A DNA stretch of 40,281 nt from Verrucomicrobiia bacterium (GTDB lineage: Bacteria > Verrucomicrobiota > Verrucomicrobiia > Verrucomicrobiales > DEV007). The notes under the pieces were generated by a model. The model searched no databases. It was not told the origin of the DNA and saw only the letters and a program-made list of their open reading frames with translations. Position numbers and translations under genes: made by a program. The stretch lies in contig JAGROX010000014.1 in NCBI GenBank assembly GCA_020440025.1, positions 1 to 40,281 on the forward strand. Reading direction: 5' to 3'. Below are positions 15,932 to 23,661 of the stretch, piece after piece (the first letter of the stretch is position 1; the number at the start of each line of letters is the position of its first letter).

Positions 15932-16924
15932 ATGGCGGTAAAATTTCGAGATTATTACGAAGTTCTGGGCGTCAATCGCGACGCCAGTCACGATGAAATC
16001 AGAAAGGCCTTCCGGAAACTGGCTCGGAAGTACCATCCTGACGTGGCCGAAGACAAATCGACGGCGGAGGAGAAGTTCAAGGAGTTGAACGAGGCCTACG
16101 AGGTACTTGGGGACACCCAAAAGCGGGAAACCTACGACGCGCTCGGTCCGGGATGGGAAGATGGCGGGGATTTCCGCAGGCCTCCGGGCGGCAGAGCCTC
16201 TGCTCATCACTCCTCCTACCCGGGGCAGGGCGGACAGGAATTTCATTTTGGCGGCAGCACGGGCTTCAGTGACTTTTTCGAAAGCATGTTCGGCTCACGG
16301 ACTGCTGGAGATCCCTTTGGAGCCTTTGGCGGATTTCAACGCGACTCCGGGCGGAACGACATGCCCAGTCGCGGCAGTGACATTGAATCTGACTTACTGG
16401 TGAAGCTCGAGGAAGTGATGACCGGAGCCGAACGCCAACTGCGCATGCGCCGACCCGATGGTAGCGGCGGCACCAAGGAGAGCTCTCTCAAAGTCCACAT
16501 TCCCAAAGGTATCGCTCAGGGACAGTTGATTCGCTGCGCCGGGATCGGTGAGCCCGGCAGGAATGGGGGCGATCCCGGCGACCTGTTTCTGCGGGTGAAG
16601 TTGGAGCGCCACCCACTCTATGAGGTGCGCGGAGCGGATCTGCACATGGAACTCGAACTGGCCCCTTGGGAGGCGGTGCTCGGATCCAGTGTTCCGCTGA
16701 AGACCCTGCACGGTCCCCTGAATCTGAAAATTCCCGTCGGCACCCAGCCCGGCACTCAGTTGCGACTGCGCGGTCGAGGACTACCCGAACACGCGGATCG
16801 TTTCGGTGATCTCTACATCGACATTCGCGTCCGCATTCCCGAGGAAATCAGCGACGAGGAGCGCAAGCAATGGGAAGCACTCGCTGCGGTCTCGACATTT
16901 CGACCTCGCGCCAGCCAGACCTGA
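15932..16924 (+). CDS. cbpA: DnaJ-class co-chaperone, CbpA-like
   Basis: This 330-residue protein begins with a J-domain (1-70) holding the HPD motif at 35-37, which stimulates the ATPase of DnaK. A Gly/Phe/Ser-rich linker (about 75-145) follows. There is no CxxCxGxG zinc-finger cluster, so it is of the CbpA/type-II rather than the DnaJ/type-I kind. The C-terminal two-part substrate-binding domain runs from about 150 to 318. A GGAG lies just before the start at 15932. It is transcribed away from the export operon and converges on bioB, with a hairpin between them. Confidence 0.92.
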   Translation: MAVKFRDYYEVLGVNRDASHDEIRKAFRKLARKYHPDVAEDKSTAEEKFKELNEAYEVLGDTQKRETYDALGPGWEDGGDFRRPPGGRASAHHSSYPGQGGQEFHFGGSTGFSDFFESMFGSRTAGDPFGAFGGFQRDSGRNDMPSRGSDIESDLLVKLEEVMTGAERQLRMRRPDGSGGTKESSLKVHIPKGIAQGQLIRCAGIGEPGRNGGDPGDLFLRVKLERHPLYEVRGADLHMELELAPWEAVLGSSVPLKTLHGPLNLKIPVGTQPGTQLRLRGRGLPEHADRFGDLYIDIRVRIPEEISDEERKQWEALAAVSTFRPRASQT

Positions 16925-16937
16925 CAGGGTTGGGTCG

Positions 16938-16960
16938 CCGATTCAACAGGGTTGAATCGG
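16938..16960. terminator. Palindromic hairpin between convergent cbpA and bioB
   Basis: A perfect 10-bp inverted repeat, CCGATTCAAC / GTTGAATCGG with a 3-base spacer, sits in the 46-bp gap between two convergent stop codons. Neither side has a strong T-run, so it may be a weak bidirectional terminator. Its 21-bp core closely resembles a second palindrome inside rlmN (21987-22007). Confidence 0.5.
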
Positions 16961-16970
16961 TCCAAAAAAC

Positions 16971-17966
16971 TCAAGCCTCGACCAGGGCCGCTTCTTCCTC
17001 CGTCGCCTTGGCTGGAGCTGGCACGTCGGTGAAAGGCATCTGCGGGGTCATCCCGAGTTTTTCCAACAGAGCCAAATCGGCCTGAGCCTGGGGATTGGTC
17101 GTGGTCAGGAGTTTGTCTCCGTAGAAAATGGAGTTCGCCCCGGCGAAGAAGCAAAGCGCTTGAGCCTCTTCGCTGAGTTGGGCGCGTCCGGCGGAAAGGC
17201 GAACTTTGGCGCCGGGAACAGCGATGCGGGCCACGGCAATCATGCGCACGAGACCAAAAGTATCGATGGGATCGTTGCCGCCCATGGGCGTTCCGGCGAT
17301 CGGCACGAGGCTGTTGATCGGCACACTCTCCGGTTGGGGATCGAGATTGCTGAGCACCTCGACCATGCGAAGTCGATCATCGACGGTCTCACCCAGTCCT
17401 AAGATGCCGCCGCAGCACACTGACATGCCCGCATCCTGCACGTGGCCGATGGTGTTGAGTCGATCCTGAAAGGTGTGAGTGGTGACGATGTTGGGATAGT
17501 GCTCGGGCGAGGTGTCGATATTGTGGTTGTAGGCGGTCACCCCGGCTTCGCGGAGCTTCTTCGCCTCGACCGGGCCGAGTTCGCCCAGAGTCACGCAGAC
17601 TTCCATCCCGAGTTGGCTCACGTTGCGGACGATTTCGAGGACTTCGTCGAATTTTTGGGTTCCATCGCGGACACCTTTCCACGCGGCACCCATGCAAAAA
17701 CGGGTGGAACCATTGTCTCGGGCGGCTTGAGCCCGCTCCATCACGGCCCCGCAGCTCAGAAGGCGCTCGTTTTCCACCGGAGTGTCATAGCGAGCCGACT
17801 GGGCGCAGTAGGAGCAATCCTCCGAACAACCACCGGTCTTGATGCTCAGCAGGGTGCAAAGCTGGACTTCATTCTTCGGCCAGTTGGCCTCGTGCACGGC
17901 CCGGGCCTGCTTGAGGAGATCAAAGAGTGGCAGTTGATAGAGGCGCTGAAGTTCGTCGAAGTGCAT
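16971..17966 (-). CDS. bioB: Biotin synthase
   Basis: A radical-SAM enzyme that inserts sulfur into dethiobiotin in the last step of biotin synthesis. The cluster motif CSEDCSYC gives Cys47, Cys51 and Cys54 for the 4Fe-4S centre. Other family marks are YNHNIDTSPEHY, GGILGLGET and the C-terminal LSAGR and GANSIFYG segments. I chose the ATG at 17966 (331 residues, starting MHFDELQRLY), because the 24 extra codons upstream need a TTG start and look non-coding. The last ~20 residues (Ala/Glu-rich) exceed the family core. No other biotin genes are nearby. Confidence 0.95.
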   Translation of the reverse strand: MHFDELQRLYQLPLFDLLKQARAVHEANWPKNEVQLCTLLSIKTGGCSEDCSYCAQSARYDTPVENERLLSCGAVMERAQAARDNGSTRFCMGAAWKGVRDGTQKFDEVLEIVRNVSQLGMEVCVTLGELGPVEAKKLREAGVTAYNHNIDTSPEHYPNIVTTHTFQDRLNTIGHVQDAGMSVCCGGILGLGETVDDRLRMVEVLSNLDPQPESVPINSLVPIAGTPMGGNDPIDTFGLVRMIAVARIAVPGAKVRLSAGRAQLSEEAQALCFFAGANSIFYGDKLLTTTNPQAQADLALLEKLGMTPQMPFTDVPAPAKATEEEAALVEA

Positions 17967-18132
17967 GGCAAAAGAATTTCTAAATCCCAATCTCTAAATC
18001 CGAAATAAATTCCAATTTCGAATGGGGGAAGGTTCGAAACGGGAAACAGTGGACGCTTTTGGGGCTTGGTGAATTGGTTTTTTGAATTTGTTTCGGATTT
18101 GGATCTTGGCGCTTCGAATTTAAAGCGCAGCG
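17967..18132. other. AT-rich intergenic stretch with degenerate short repeats
   Basis: These 166 bp lie between the start of bioB and the stop of the next minus-strand gene. They contain repeated words such as TCTAAATCC (twice) and AATTCCAATTTCGAA, and runs of purine-only or T-rich sequence. In some frames this reads as Ser/Lys/Asn-rich peptide, which I regard as spurious. Similar low-complexity intergenic DNA is common in planctomycetes and verrucomicrobia. The bioB promoter presumably lies here, but I see no convincing hexamers. Confidence 0.4.
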
Positions 18133-18864
18133 TTAGTTCGTCCACTTCCCGCCAGGCGAAGAAAGCGTGGGTAGGATCAGTTTGTAGGTGTCTGAATAGT
18201 CCGTTTTTCCGACGGCACCAATCATCTTGACTCCGGTGGCGCGCTTGAAGGCGGCGGCAAAGCTTTCGCCGGAGTGACAGCCCCAGCTTTTGCAAAAAGC
18301 ATCCCGGGAAAAGACGCCCCGCTTAATGTTTTTCAGGTCCCGCTCGTGAAGGAAGGCGGTGGAGGCGCCGAGGATGGCGTTCGAGTAATCGAAGGTGAAG
18401 CAATACTTGTTGGAGTGGCCGAAATACTCAAAACCACCCACCTTCATCTTTCGGCGGTTCTGGCCTTCGTTGAGGTAGTTGATGATGTCATTGCCGTTTT
18501 GGTAATAGACGAGTTTTACTTTGTACTTGTCCCGGACACTCTCGATGTGGCTGATCAGCGGTTCGCCGTCCTCGTCGGCGCGGCGCTGGTAGCCGGGGCC
18601 GTAGACCAACCAGGTGATGTTGAGGTCGCCTTTGTAGTATTTCTGGAGTTGATCCATCCGAATGCGGGCGGTCCGGATGAAATTGCCCCACCACTTGTCA
18701 TGGCGGTGGCTTTCCAGGCGATATTGCTCCCACTCCTGCAGAGACGGTCCTCCGCTCACGATGATGTATTCATCGCGGGGGTCCGGTTGAGCTTCCGCGG
18801 ATTGGGGGACAAAAGCCCCCGCGAGCGCGACTGCGATGCCAATGATTGCCAGGATCCGCTTCAT
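18133..18864 (-). CDS. Secreted protein with possible caspase-fold (clan CD-like) His/Cys dyad
   Basis: I do not recognise a named family. The protein is 243 residues from the ATG at 18864, with an N-terminal signal peptide (MKRILAIIGIAVALAGAF, probable cleavage after about residue 25 at AEA). The mature part has alternating beta strands and helices: EYIIVSGGP, ITWLVYGPG, VKLVYYQNG, then FGHSN with His150 and SWGCHSGESF with Cys196, then VKMIGAVGKTDYS. A His after one hydrophobic strand and a Cys-x-Ser-Gly about 46 residues later is the layout of clan CD peptidases such as legumain, gingipain and CHAT. The upstream in-frame extension to 19125 overlaps lysA and is rejected. No partner gene is evident. 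Function is open. Confidence 0.75.
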   Translation of the reverse strand: MKRILAIIGIAVALAGAFVPQSAEAQPDPRDEYIIVSGGPSLQEWEQYRLESHRHDKWWGNFIRTARIRMDQLQKYYKGDLNITWLVYGPGYQRRADEDGEPLISHIESVRDKYKVKLVYYQNGNDIINYLNEGQNRRKMKVGGFEYFGHSNKYCFTFDYSNAILGASTAFLHERDLKNIKRGVFSRDAFCKSWGCHSGESFAAAFKRATGVKMIGAVGKTDYSDTYKLILPTLSSPGGKWTN

Positions 18865-18959
18865 GATGTGGGTGCCGAAATGCGAAGGACGAGCGTCAGA
18901 CTCGGATGGTTCCGGCAAAATCTCAAGCCCCGGAATGGCGGATCGCTCAGAATTGAGAT

Positions 18960-20258
18960 TCAGCCCGGAATTTCTTCGCCCGCGATCAGGTCCTCGAAGG
19001 TCTGGCGCTTGCGAATGACATGGGCTTTTTCTCCATCGACGAGGATCTCGGCAGGGAGGGCGCGGGAGTTGTAGTTCGACGCCATCACGAATCCGTAGGC
19101 ACCGGAACTCAGTAGCGCGAGGCAATCGCCCTCCGCCGTCGCTGGAATTTCCCGATTCTGGGCAAAGAAATCGCCGCTCTCGCAGACTGGGCCAACGACA
19201 TCCACCATCTCGGTGGCTCCATCGGCTCCCGGCTCGCGAAGGGGAGCGATGTCGTGATGTCCCTGATACAGAGCGGGGCGGATGAGGTCGTTCATCCCGG
19301 CGTCGACGATCTTGAATGTCTTGACAGAACCCTTCTTTTCATAGAGCACCCGGGTCAACATGACCCCGGCATTGCCGACCATGTAGCGACCGGGTTCCAG
19401 CAGAATTCGTAGCCCGAGTGGCTTCAGCAAGGGCACCAGTCGTGCGGCGTATTCCTCGATGGTCAGCGGCTTTTCCGCGTCTTCCTTGGCGTCCCACCAT
19501 CCGGTGTTTCCGCTGGCGAGGGAGTCTTGATAAACGATGCCGATGCCGCCACCGATGCTGAAAAACTCGATGCCGTAGGTTTCTTTCAGGTGCGCCACGA
19601 GCGGCGCCACCTTTTCCACAGCCTCAATGAAAGGCCCCGAGGAGGTCAGCTGCGACCCGATGTGCATCTGAAGACCACGGACGGTGACGTTCGGCAGCGC
19701 GGCGGCGCGTGCGTAGGCCTCGCGAATGGTTTCGAAATCGATGCCGAACTTGTTCTCGCTCTTGCCGGTGGAAATGTATTTGTGGGTGTGGGCGTCGACG
19801 TTGGGATTCACTCGCAATGCCACCGGGGCCTTCACGCCAAGTTCTCCAGCGACCTGATCGATGAAGGCGACTTCGGCTTCGCTCTCGGCATTGAAGCAGT
19901 AAATGCCTTTGCGAAGGGCGAGTTCGATTTCGGCGCGGGTTTTGCCAACCCCGGCGAAAGTGCATTTGCCAGGATCGCCACCGGCCCGCTCGACCCGTTG
20001 CAGTTCGCCACCCGAGACGATGTCAAAACCGGCGCCTTCCTTGGCGAGCAGATTGAGGACGGCGAGGTTCGAGTTCGCTTTGGTGGCGTAGCAGATCAGG
20101 TGATCCAGCTCACTCATGGCCGAGTCGAGTCGACGGAAATGATCGAGAATCGTCGCCTGACTGTAGACGTAAAGCGGCGTGCCGTGCTGGTCGGCGAGGG
20201 ACTGGAGGTCGACGCCCTCGCAATGCAGGGAACCGTCTTGGTAGTGGAAAGAGTGCAT
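18960..20258 (-). CDS. lysA: Diaminopimelate decarboxylase
   Basis: PLP enzyme that decarboxylates meso-diaminopimelate to lysine. The PLP lysine is Lys60 in CYATKANSN; the glycine loop SIGGGIGI, the LLEPGRYMVGNAG motif, the VDAGMNDLIRPALY segment and the CESGDFFA active-site region are all present. At 432 residues it is of normal length. I prefer the ATG at 20258 (MHSFHYQDGS) over a GTG at 20300, since the extra 14 residues do not belong to the family. No clear Shine-Dalgarno is visible. The downstream secreted protein starts 95 bp after the stop. Confidence 0.94.
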   Translation of the reverse strand: MHSFHYQDGSLHCEGVDLQSLADQHGTPLYVYSQATILDHFRRLDSAMSELDHLICYATKANSNLAVLNLLAKEGAGFDIVSGGELQRVERAGGDPGKCTFAGVGKTRAEIELALRKGIYCFNAESEAEVAFIDQVAGELGVKAPVALRVNPNVDAHTHKYISTGKSENKFGIDFETIREAYARAAALPNVTVRGLQMHIGSQLTSSGPFIEAVEKVAPLVAHLKETYGIEFFSIGGGIGIVYQDSLASGNTGWWDAKEDAEKPLTIEEYAARLVPLLKPLGLRILLEPGRYMVGNAGVMLTRVLYEKKGSVKTFKIVDAGMNDLIRPALYQGHHDIAPLREPGADGATEMVDVVGPVCESGDFFAQNREIPATAEGDCLALLSSGAYGFVMASNYNSRALPAEILVDGEKAHVIRKRQTFEDLIAGEEIPG

Positions 20259-20332
20259 GTCAGTCTGGGAAAACGAAAGGGGCGCAAGATAGGACGCCAC
20301 TCGCCCCGGTCAAGCGCGGCCATCGCCTTCGC

Positions 20333-21046
20333 TCATTCCCGGTTCGGATTGGCGATCATGGTCGTTTCGCCGTTGTCGTAGACGACCACGATGCGCTCCA
20401 CGTCAGGCGGCGCGATCTCGCGAATCACCATGACCGATCCTTCCAACTCTCGAAGGATCGGACGCTCGTGGGGAACGAGTACAAAAGCGGGAGTGGATTC
20501 CGTCTTTTCGTCATCCGAACGGGAAAGTTGATCGATCATTTTCTCGGCACTCTCCCAGAGTGAATCGTGCTGTGGCTTGAGCAGGCGCTCCAGATCGGTG
20601 GGGCTCAGGTAGCGACCGCGGAGTTGCTCCCAGTTCTCCGGGTAGCGTTCGTTGTGGTCACGGGTGTAAGTCTCGCACGACCGAAACAGTTCCGAAGCAT
20701 GATCCAGCCGACTGCGTTCCTGGTTTTGTTTGTGGCTGCTGTCGATCAGGGGAATGGCCACGGCAAGCCCGATGGCAAGCAGCGGCGTCAGGAGCACCGT
20801 GGCGTAGCCGGCGATCAGGCCGATGATGGCCGCCAATCGACCGCGCAACTTCTGGCGGCTGTGTTTGATTTTGATCAGGGCCACATGACCGCAGATCAGC
20901 GCGATCACCGCCGGGATGATTCCCAGCAGCAGGATGGTGGCAAATCCCAACAAACCGAGCAGAAGGGCAGCCACCGCCAGCCAGGAGAGCCTGGGCTCGG
21001 CAGAGGAGGAAGAGGACGGGGGAGTGGCGGCGATGCTCGGATTCAC
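20333..21046 (-). CDS. DUF4190-like membrane protein with soluble C-terminal domain
   Basis: This is a 237-residue protein from a GTG start. After a Ser/Pro-rich N-terminus come two or three membrane helices (about 20-45 and 68-100) with GHVALIKIK between them, typical of DUF4190 proteins. The remaining ~135 residues form a soluble domain (YTRDHNERYPENWEQL, then beta strands such as VERIVVVYDNGE). The function of the family is unknown. It lies between rlmN and lysA on the same strand, 49 bp after the rlmN stop, so cotranscription with rlmN is possible. Confidence 0.75.
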   Translation of the reverse strand: MNPSIAATPPSSSSSAEPRLSWLAVAALLLGLLGFATILLLGIIPAVIALICGHVALIKIKHSRQKLRGRLAAIIGLIAGYATVLLTPLLAIGLAVAIPLIDSSHKQNQERSRLDHASELFRSCETYTRDHNERYPENWEQLRGRYLSPTDLERLLKPQHDSLWESAEKMIDQLSRSDDEKTESTPAFVLVPHERPILRELEGSVMVIREIAPPDVERIVVVYDNGETTMIANPNRE

Positions 21047-21095
21047 GGGGCGCTAAGCGTAACGTGGATTGGAAAAAACAGCGACCGCCAATTTC

Positions 21096-22217
21096 TCAAC
21101 TTCGCGCCGCCGCGACCGGGGCCTCGATGATGCCTTCGTCGGTCTCCTGTTTCAGTCGCAACTGACCACAGGCGGCCGCGATGTCGTGGCCCTTTTCCCG
21201 GCGCAGAGTCGCCTGCACGCCCTTTGACAGCAGGTGATCGAGAAAGGCTTCCTGCACCTTCACCTCGGGCCGTTTCCACGGAAGTCCTTCGACCGTGTTG
21301 TAGGGGATCAGGTTTACCTTGGCCCGAACCTTTCGCGCCCGTTTGGCGAGTAGTTCGGCTTGTTCCCGGGAATCGTTGATGCCCTGGATGAGGATATATT
21401 CGAAAGTGATCTTCTGCTTCCGAGTCGTTTGCCAGATTTCGAGCGCTTTGAACAGGCGGTCGATGGGATACTTTTTGTTCACCGGCATGATCTGCTCGCG
21501 AACTTCGTCGCTGGCGCCGTGCAGGGAAATCGCGAGGCGAAACTGCAGGGGTTCCTGCGCCAGTTTTTCGATCTGAGGGGCGAGACCGCTGGTGGAGATC
21601 GTCAGGTGGCGCGCCCCGATGCCCACGCCCCACTCGGCGTTGATGATGCGGATTGCCTTGGTCAGGTTGGTCAAATTGGCGAGCGGTTCGCCCATTCCCA
21701 TGAAGACCAGGTTGTTGATCTTTTCCCCGCCGAGCTTTTCGGCCTGAAGGATCTGCCCGACGATTTCGGCCGCGTCGAGATTGCGAGTGAACCCGGCCAA
21801 TCCCGAGGCGCAAAATTTGCAATCGTAGGCGCAACCCACTTGGCTGGAAACGCAGAGCGTGCGGCGATCCGATTTTTCGCCGTAGAGAGCTGGCGACGCC
21901 GGAATCACGACCGTCTCGATGTAGCGACCGTCGTGAAGGCGGAAAAGCAGTTTGCTGGTGGTGTCGATTGAACCCTCTTGGGTCCGCGACTCAAGAGGGT
22001 TGAGTCGAAAGTTTTCGGCCAGGGCCTGGCGCAGTCCAGCGCCGAGATTCGTCATCGCGTCGAAGGAGTCGACCCGCTTGCGAAACAGCCAGTCGAGAAT
22101 CTGCTGGGCACGGAAGGCGGGCTCGCCCTGTGACGACAGCCAAGCGATCCAATCGTCCTTTTCGAGACCAATGGCGGAAGGTTTGACGGAGGTGGGTGCT
22201 GGAGAGTCGGTGGTCAC
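21096..22217 (-). CDS. rlmN: 23S rRNA / tRNA adenine-C2 methyltransferase RlmN
   Basis: A radical-SAM enzyme that methylates C2 of adenosine in 23S rRNA (A2503 in E. coli) and in some tRNAs. The cluster motif CAYDCKFC supplies Cys129, Cys133 and Cys136. Also present are MGMGEPLANL, the ISTSGL segment, FEYILIQGIND and the C-terminal GHDIAAACGQL with the methyl-carrying cysteine. The start is a GTG at 22217 because there is no suitable ATG before residue 55; the length (373 residues) fits the family. A 21-bp palindrome lies inside its coding sequence at 21987-22007. Divergent from the arsC-like gene. Confidence 0.95.
   Translation of the reverse strand: MTTDSPAPTSVKPSAIGLEKDDWIAWLSSQGEPAFRAQQILDWLFRKRVDSFDAMTNLGAGLRQALAENFRLNPLESRTQEGSIDTTSKLLFRLHDGRYIETVVIPASPALYGEKSDRRTLCVSSQVGCAYDCKFCASGLAGFTRNLDAAEIVGQILQAEKLGGEKINNLVFMGMGEPLANLTNLTKAIRIINAEWGVGIGARHLTISTSGLAPQIEKLAQEPLQFRLAISLHGASDEVREQIMPVNKKYPIDRLFKALEIWQTTRKQKITFEYILIQGINDSREQAELLAKRARKVRAKVNLIPYNTVEGLPWKRPEVKVQEAFLDHLLSKGVQATLRREKGHDIAAACGQLRLKQETDEGIIEAPVAAARS
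21987..22007. repeat. 21-bp palindrome inside rlmN, related to the bioB-side hairpin
   Basis: CGACTCAA / TTGAGTCG with a five-base spacer GAGGG. It matches 16939-16959 (CGATTCAA / TTGAATCG, spacer CAGGG) except for one spacer base and one compensated pair per arm. A further inverted match (AACCCTCTTG at 21971-21980) lies just beside it. Confidence 0.6.
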
Positions 22218-22283
22218 GGTGACGATTTGTTACCAAACCACCGATTGACAATTTAGGCATCCGGAATTCCGCTCAGGGTCAAT

Positions 22284-22733
22284 ATGAGTGAACTATCCCA
22301 ATCCGCCGCTGCTCCCCTGGTTTTGATTCTTTGCACGGGAAATTCCTGTCGTTCCCAGATGGCTGAGGCCTTTCTACAAAAAGCTGCCGGTGACAGTCTC
22401 CGAGTCGCCAGTGCCGGTTCGGTGCCGAGTGGCTACGTCCATCCCTTGTCGATCGAGGTGATGGCCGAAGTCGGCATCGACATCAGCGATGCCCGGTCGA
22501 AGTCGCTCGACGAATTTCTCGATCAGGACGTCGAGACCGTGATCACCGTTTGCGGCAATGCCGACCAGGCCTGCCCGAGTTTTCCCGGTCAGGTGCGGCG
22601 ATACCACTGGGGTTTCGAAGATCCCGCCCATGCCTCTGGCGACAAGGAAGGCCAGATGCACGTCTTCCGCCGCGTTCGCGACGAAATCGAGCGGGTGTTT
22701 TCGGCCTATGGGTGCGGTCGGAAGGATGCGTGA
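22284..22733 (+). CDS. Arsenate reductase (thioredoxin type) / low-molecular-weight phosphatase family protein
   Basis: The 149-residue protein has the P-loop CTGNSCRS (CX5R: Cys17, Arg23) of low-molecular-weight tyrosine phosphatases. Cys90 and Cys97 in [15 protein letters not shown] match the redox cysteines of thioredoxin-coupled ArsC, and [11 protein letters not shown] carries the general-acid Asp. This favours arsenate reductase over a phosphatase. No other ars genes are adjacent. The stop codon lies inside the first conserved word of REP-like element A. The start at 22284 is the first ATG after the 66-bp divergent gap shared with rlmN. Confidence 0.88.
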   Translation: MSELSQSAAAPLVLILCTGNSCRSQMAEAFLQKAAGDSLRVASAGSVPSGYVHPLSIEVMAEVGIDISDARSKSLDEFLDQDVETVITVCGNADQACPSFPGQVRRYHWGFEDPAHASGDKEGQMHVFRRVRDEIERVFSAYGCGRKDA

Positions 22734-22786
22734 CTCGCGGGATACAATCCAGCGGGGACAGGCACGGAGTAAAACTCCATGCTACG
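22730..22786 (+). repeat. REP-like 57-bp element A
   Basis: Two small hairpins joined by conserved words: GTGACTCGCGG, then hairpin 1 (GGATACAATCC), then GGGGACAGGCACG, then hairpin 2 (GGAGTAAAACTCC), then ATGCTACG. It overlaps the arsC stop codon. It forms an inverted pair with element B, 30 bp apart. Confidence 0.85.
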
Positions 22787-22816
22787 CCACTGGCTTCAGG
22801 CAAGCGTTGAAAGCGC

Positions 22817-22873
22817 CGTAGCATGGGATTGTATCCCGTGCCTGTCCCCGTGGGCTTCCAGTCCGCGAGTCAC
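22817..22873 (-). repeat. REP-like 57-bp element B
   Basis: Read on the minus strand: GTGACTCGCGG, an imperfect first hairpin (GGACTGGAAGCCC), GGGGACAGGCACG, a perfect second hairpin (GGGATACAATCCC) and ATGCTACG. It ends 8 bp from the stop of the transposase gene. Confidence 0.85.
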
Positions 22874-22881
22874 TCGATCAC

Positions 22882-23577
22882 TCAGCGAGCCCGAAATCTC
22901 CAACCAAATTCCTCCCAAGTTGGGCTCACCCAGCGAGCGAACTCGCCCTCTCTCAAGTTTGCCTTCAAAGGATTTCTCCCAATGTATTGGAGACAACGGT
23001 AGAGATGCTCCGCATCCCTCACGATCCGATCATAGCTCTCCTGAAACCAGATCGAACCAGAGGTTCCCTGCAAACGATTGATTTCGCGACTGACAAACCG
23101 CTTCCAACTGCCTTCGAGGGTCTCCAGCGGGAACTCTTCAGCCGAAAGGGGACGAATCAGACAATGCACATGATTCGGCATCACGACATAGGCACCGAGT
23201 TCGTAGCGCGGTGACGGAGCCGAAGTATCGAAAAACCTCATCGCATTTTCTATGATAGTGCGATGATCGGGATTCTTGAAGAGGCAGCTGCCATGCCCTT
23301 GGTCGAGCCAATGCTCGGCCCGCCGACTGAGTTCGATGGCGAGGTCGGTGGTTTGTTGCGGATTGAGTGGCTCAGGGTGATGGCGCGTTTCCCATTCCTT
23401 CCTGATGGATTCGAAGTCTGCAATGGCTGATGCGGGCAGGGAATCACCGAGCCGGAAGGTCGTGAAATAGGTTGCTCGCTCCTGCCGCCAATGTGGCAGG
23501 TGTCGGCGGTAGAAGGTGACGGGCAGGTCGTCCCTGAGACCACCGAAGCCGGGAGGCGGGTCCAGATTGAGTCGCAT
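22882..23577 (-). CDS. REP-associated tyrosine transposase (RAYT, Y1/HUH family)
   Basis: The 231-residue protein carries the HUH metal-binding motif in VVMPNHVHCLIRP (His136, His138) and a probable catalytic Tyr182 in FQESYDRIVRD, in the order expected for Y1 transposases of the IS200/RAYT type. It also has the C-terminal YIGRNPLKANL helix common in RAYTs. It is single-copy here, with no IS ends or target duplication, but is flanked on both sides by 57-bp REP-like elements, which is how RAYT genes usually sit. Such proteins nick and join single-stranded REP DNA and are thought to have spread REPs. The gene looks intact. Confidence 0.88.
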   Translation of the reverse strand: MRLNLDPPPGFGGLRDDLPVTFYRRHLPHWRQERATYFTTFRLGDSLPASAIADFESIRKEWETRHHPEPLNPQQTTDLAIELSRRAEHWLDQGHGSCLFKNPDHRTIIENAMRFFDTSAPSPRYELGAYVVMPNHVHCLIRPLSAEEFPLETLEGSWKRFVSREINRLQGTSGSIWFQESYDRIVRDAEHLYRCLQYIGRNPLKANLREGEFARWVSPTWEEFGWRFRAR

Positions 23578-23595
23578 GGGAGGACTCTACAATGG

Positions 23596-23652
23596 GTGAC
23601 TCGCGGGATGCAATCCCACGAGGACGGGCACGGGCTGATAGCCCATGCTACG
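23596..23652 (+). repeat. REP-like 57-bp element C
   Basis: GTGACTCGCGG, a perfect first hairpin (GGGATGCAATCCC), GAGGACGGGCACG, a perfect second hairpin (GGGCTGATAGCCC) and ATGCTACG. It lies 18 bp upstream of the transposase start and 9 bp after the stop of the DUF1080 gene. It has the same length as A and B. Confidence 0.85.
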
Positions 23653-23661
23653 AGGCTGCCG

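Noticed and set aside
17846-18295. A 149-codon minus-strand frame over the bioB upstream region
   Set aside because: It joins pieces of two genes in other frames with low-complexity intergenic DNA.
18865-19125. N-terminal extension of the secreted His/Cys protein to 330 residues
   Set aside because: It overlaps lysA, hides the signal peptide and does not look like coding sequence.
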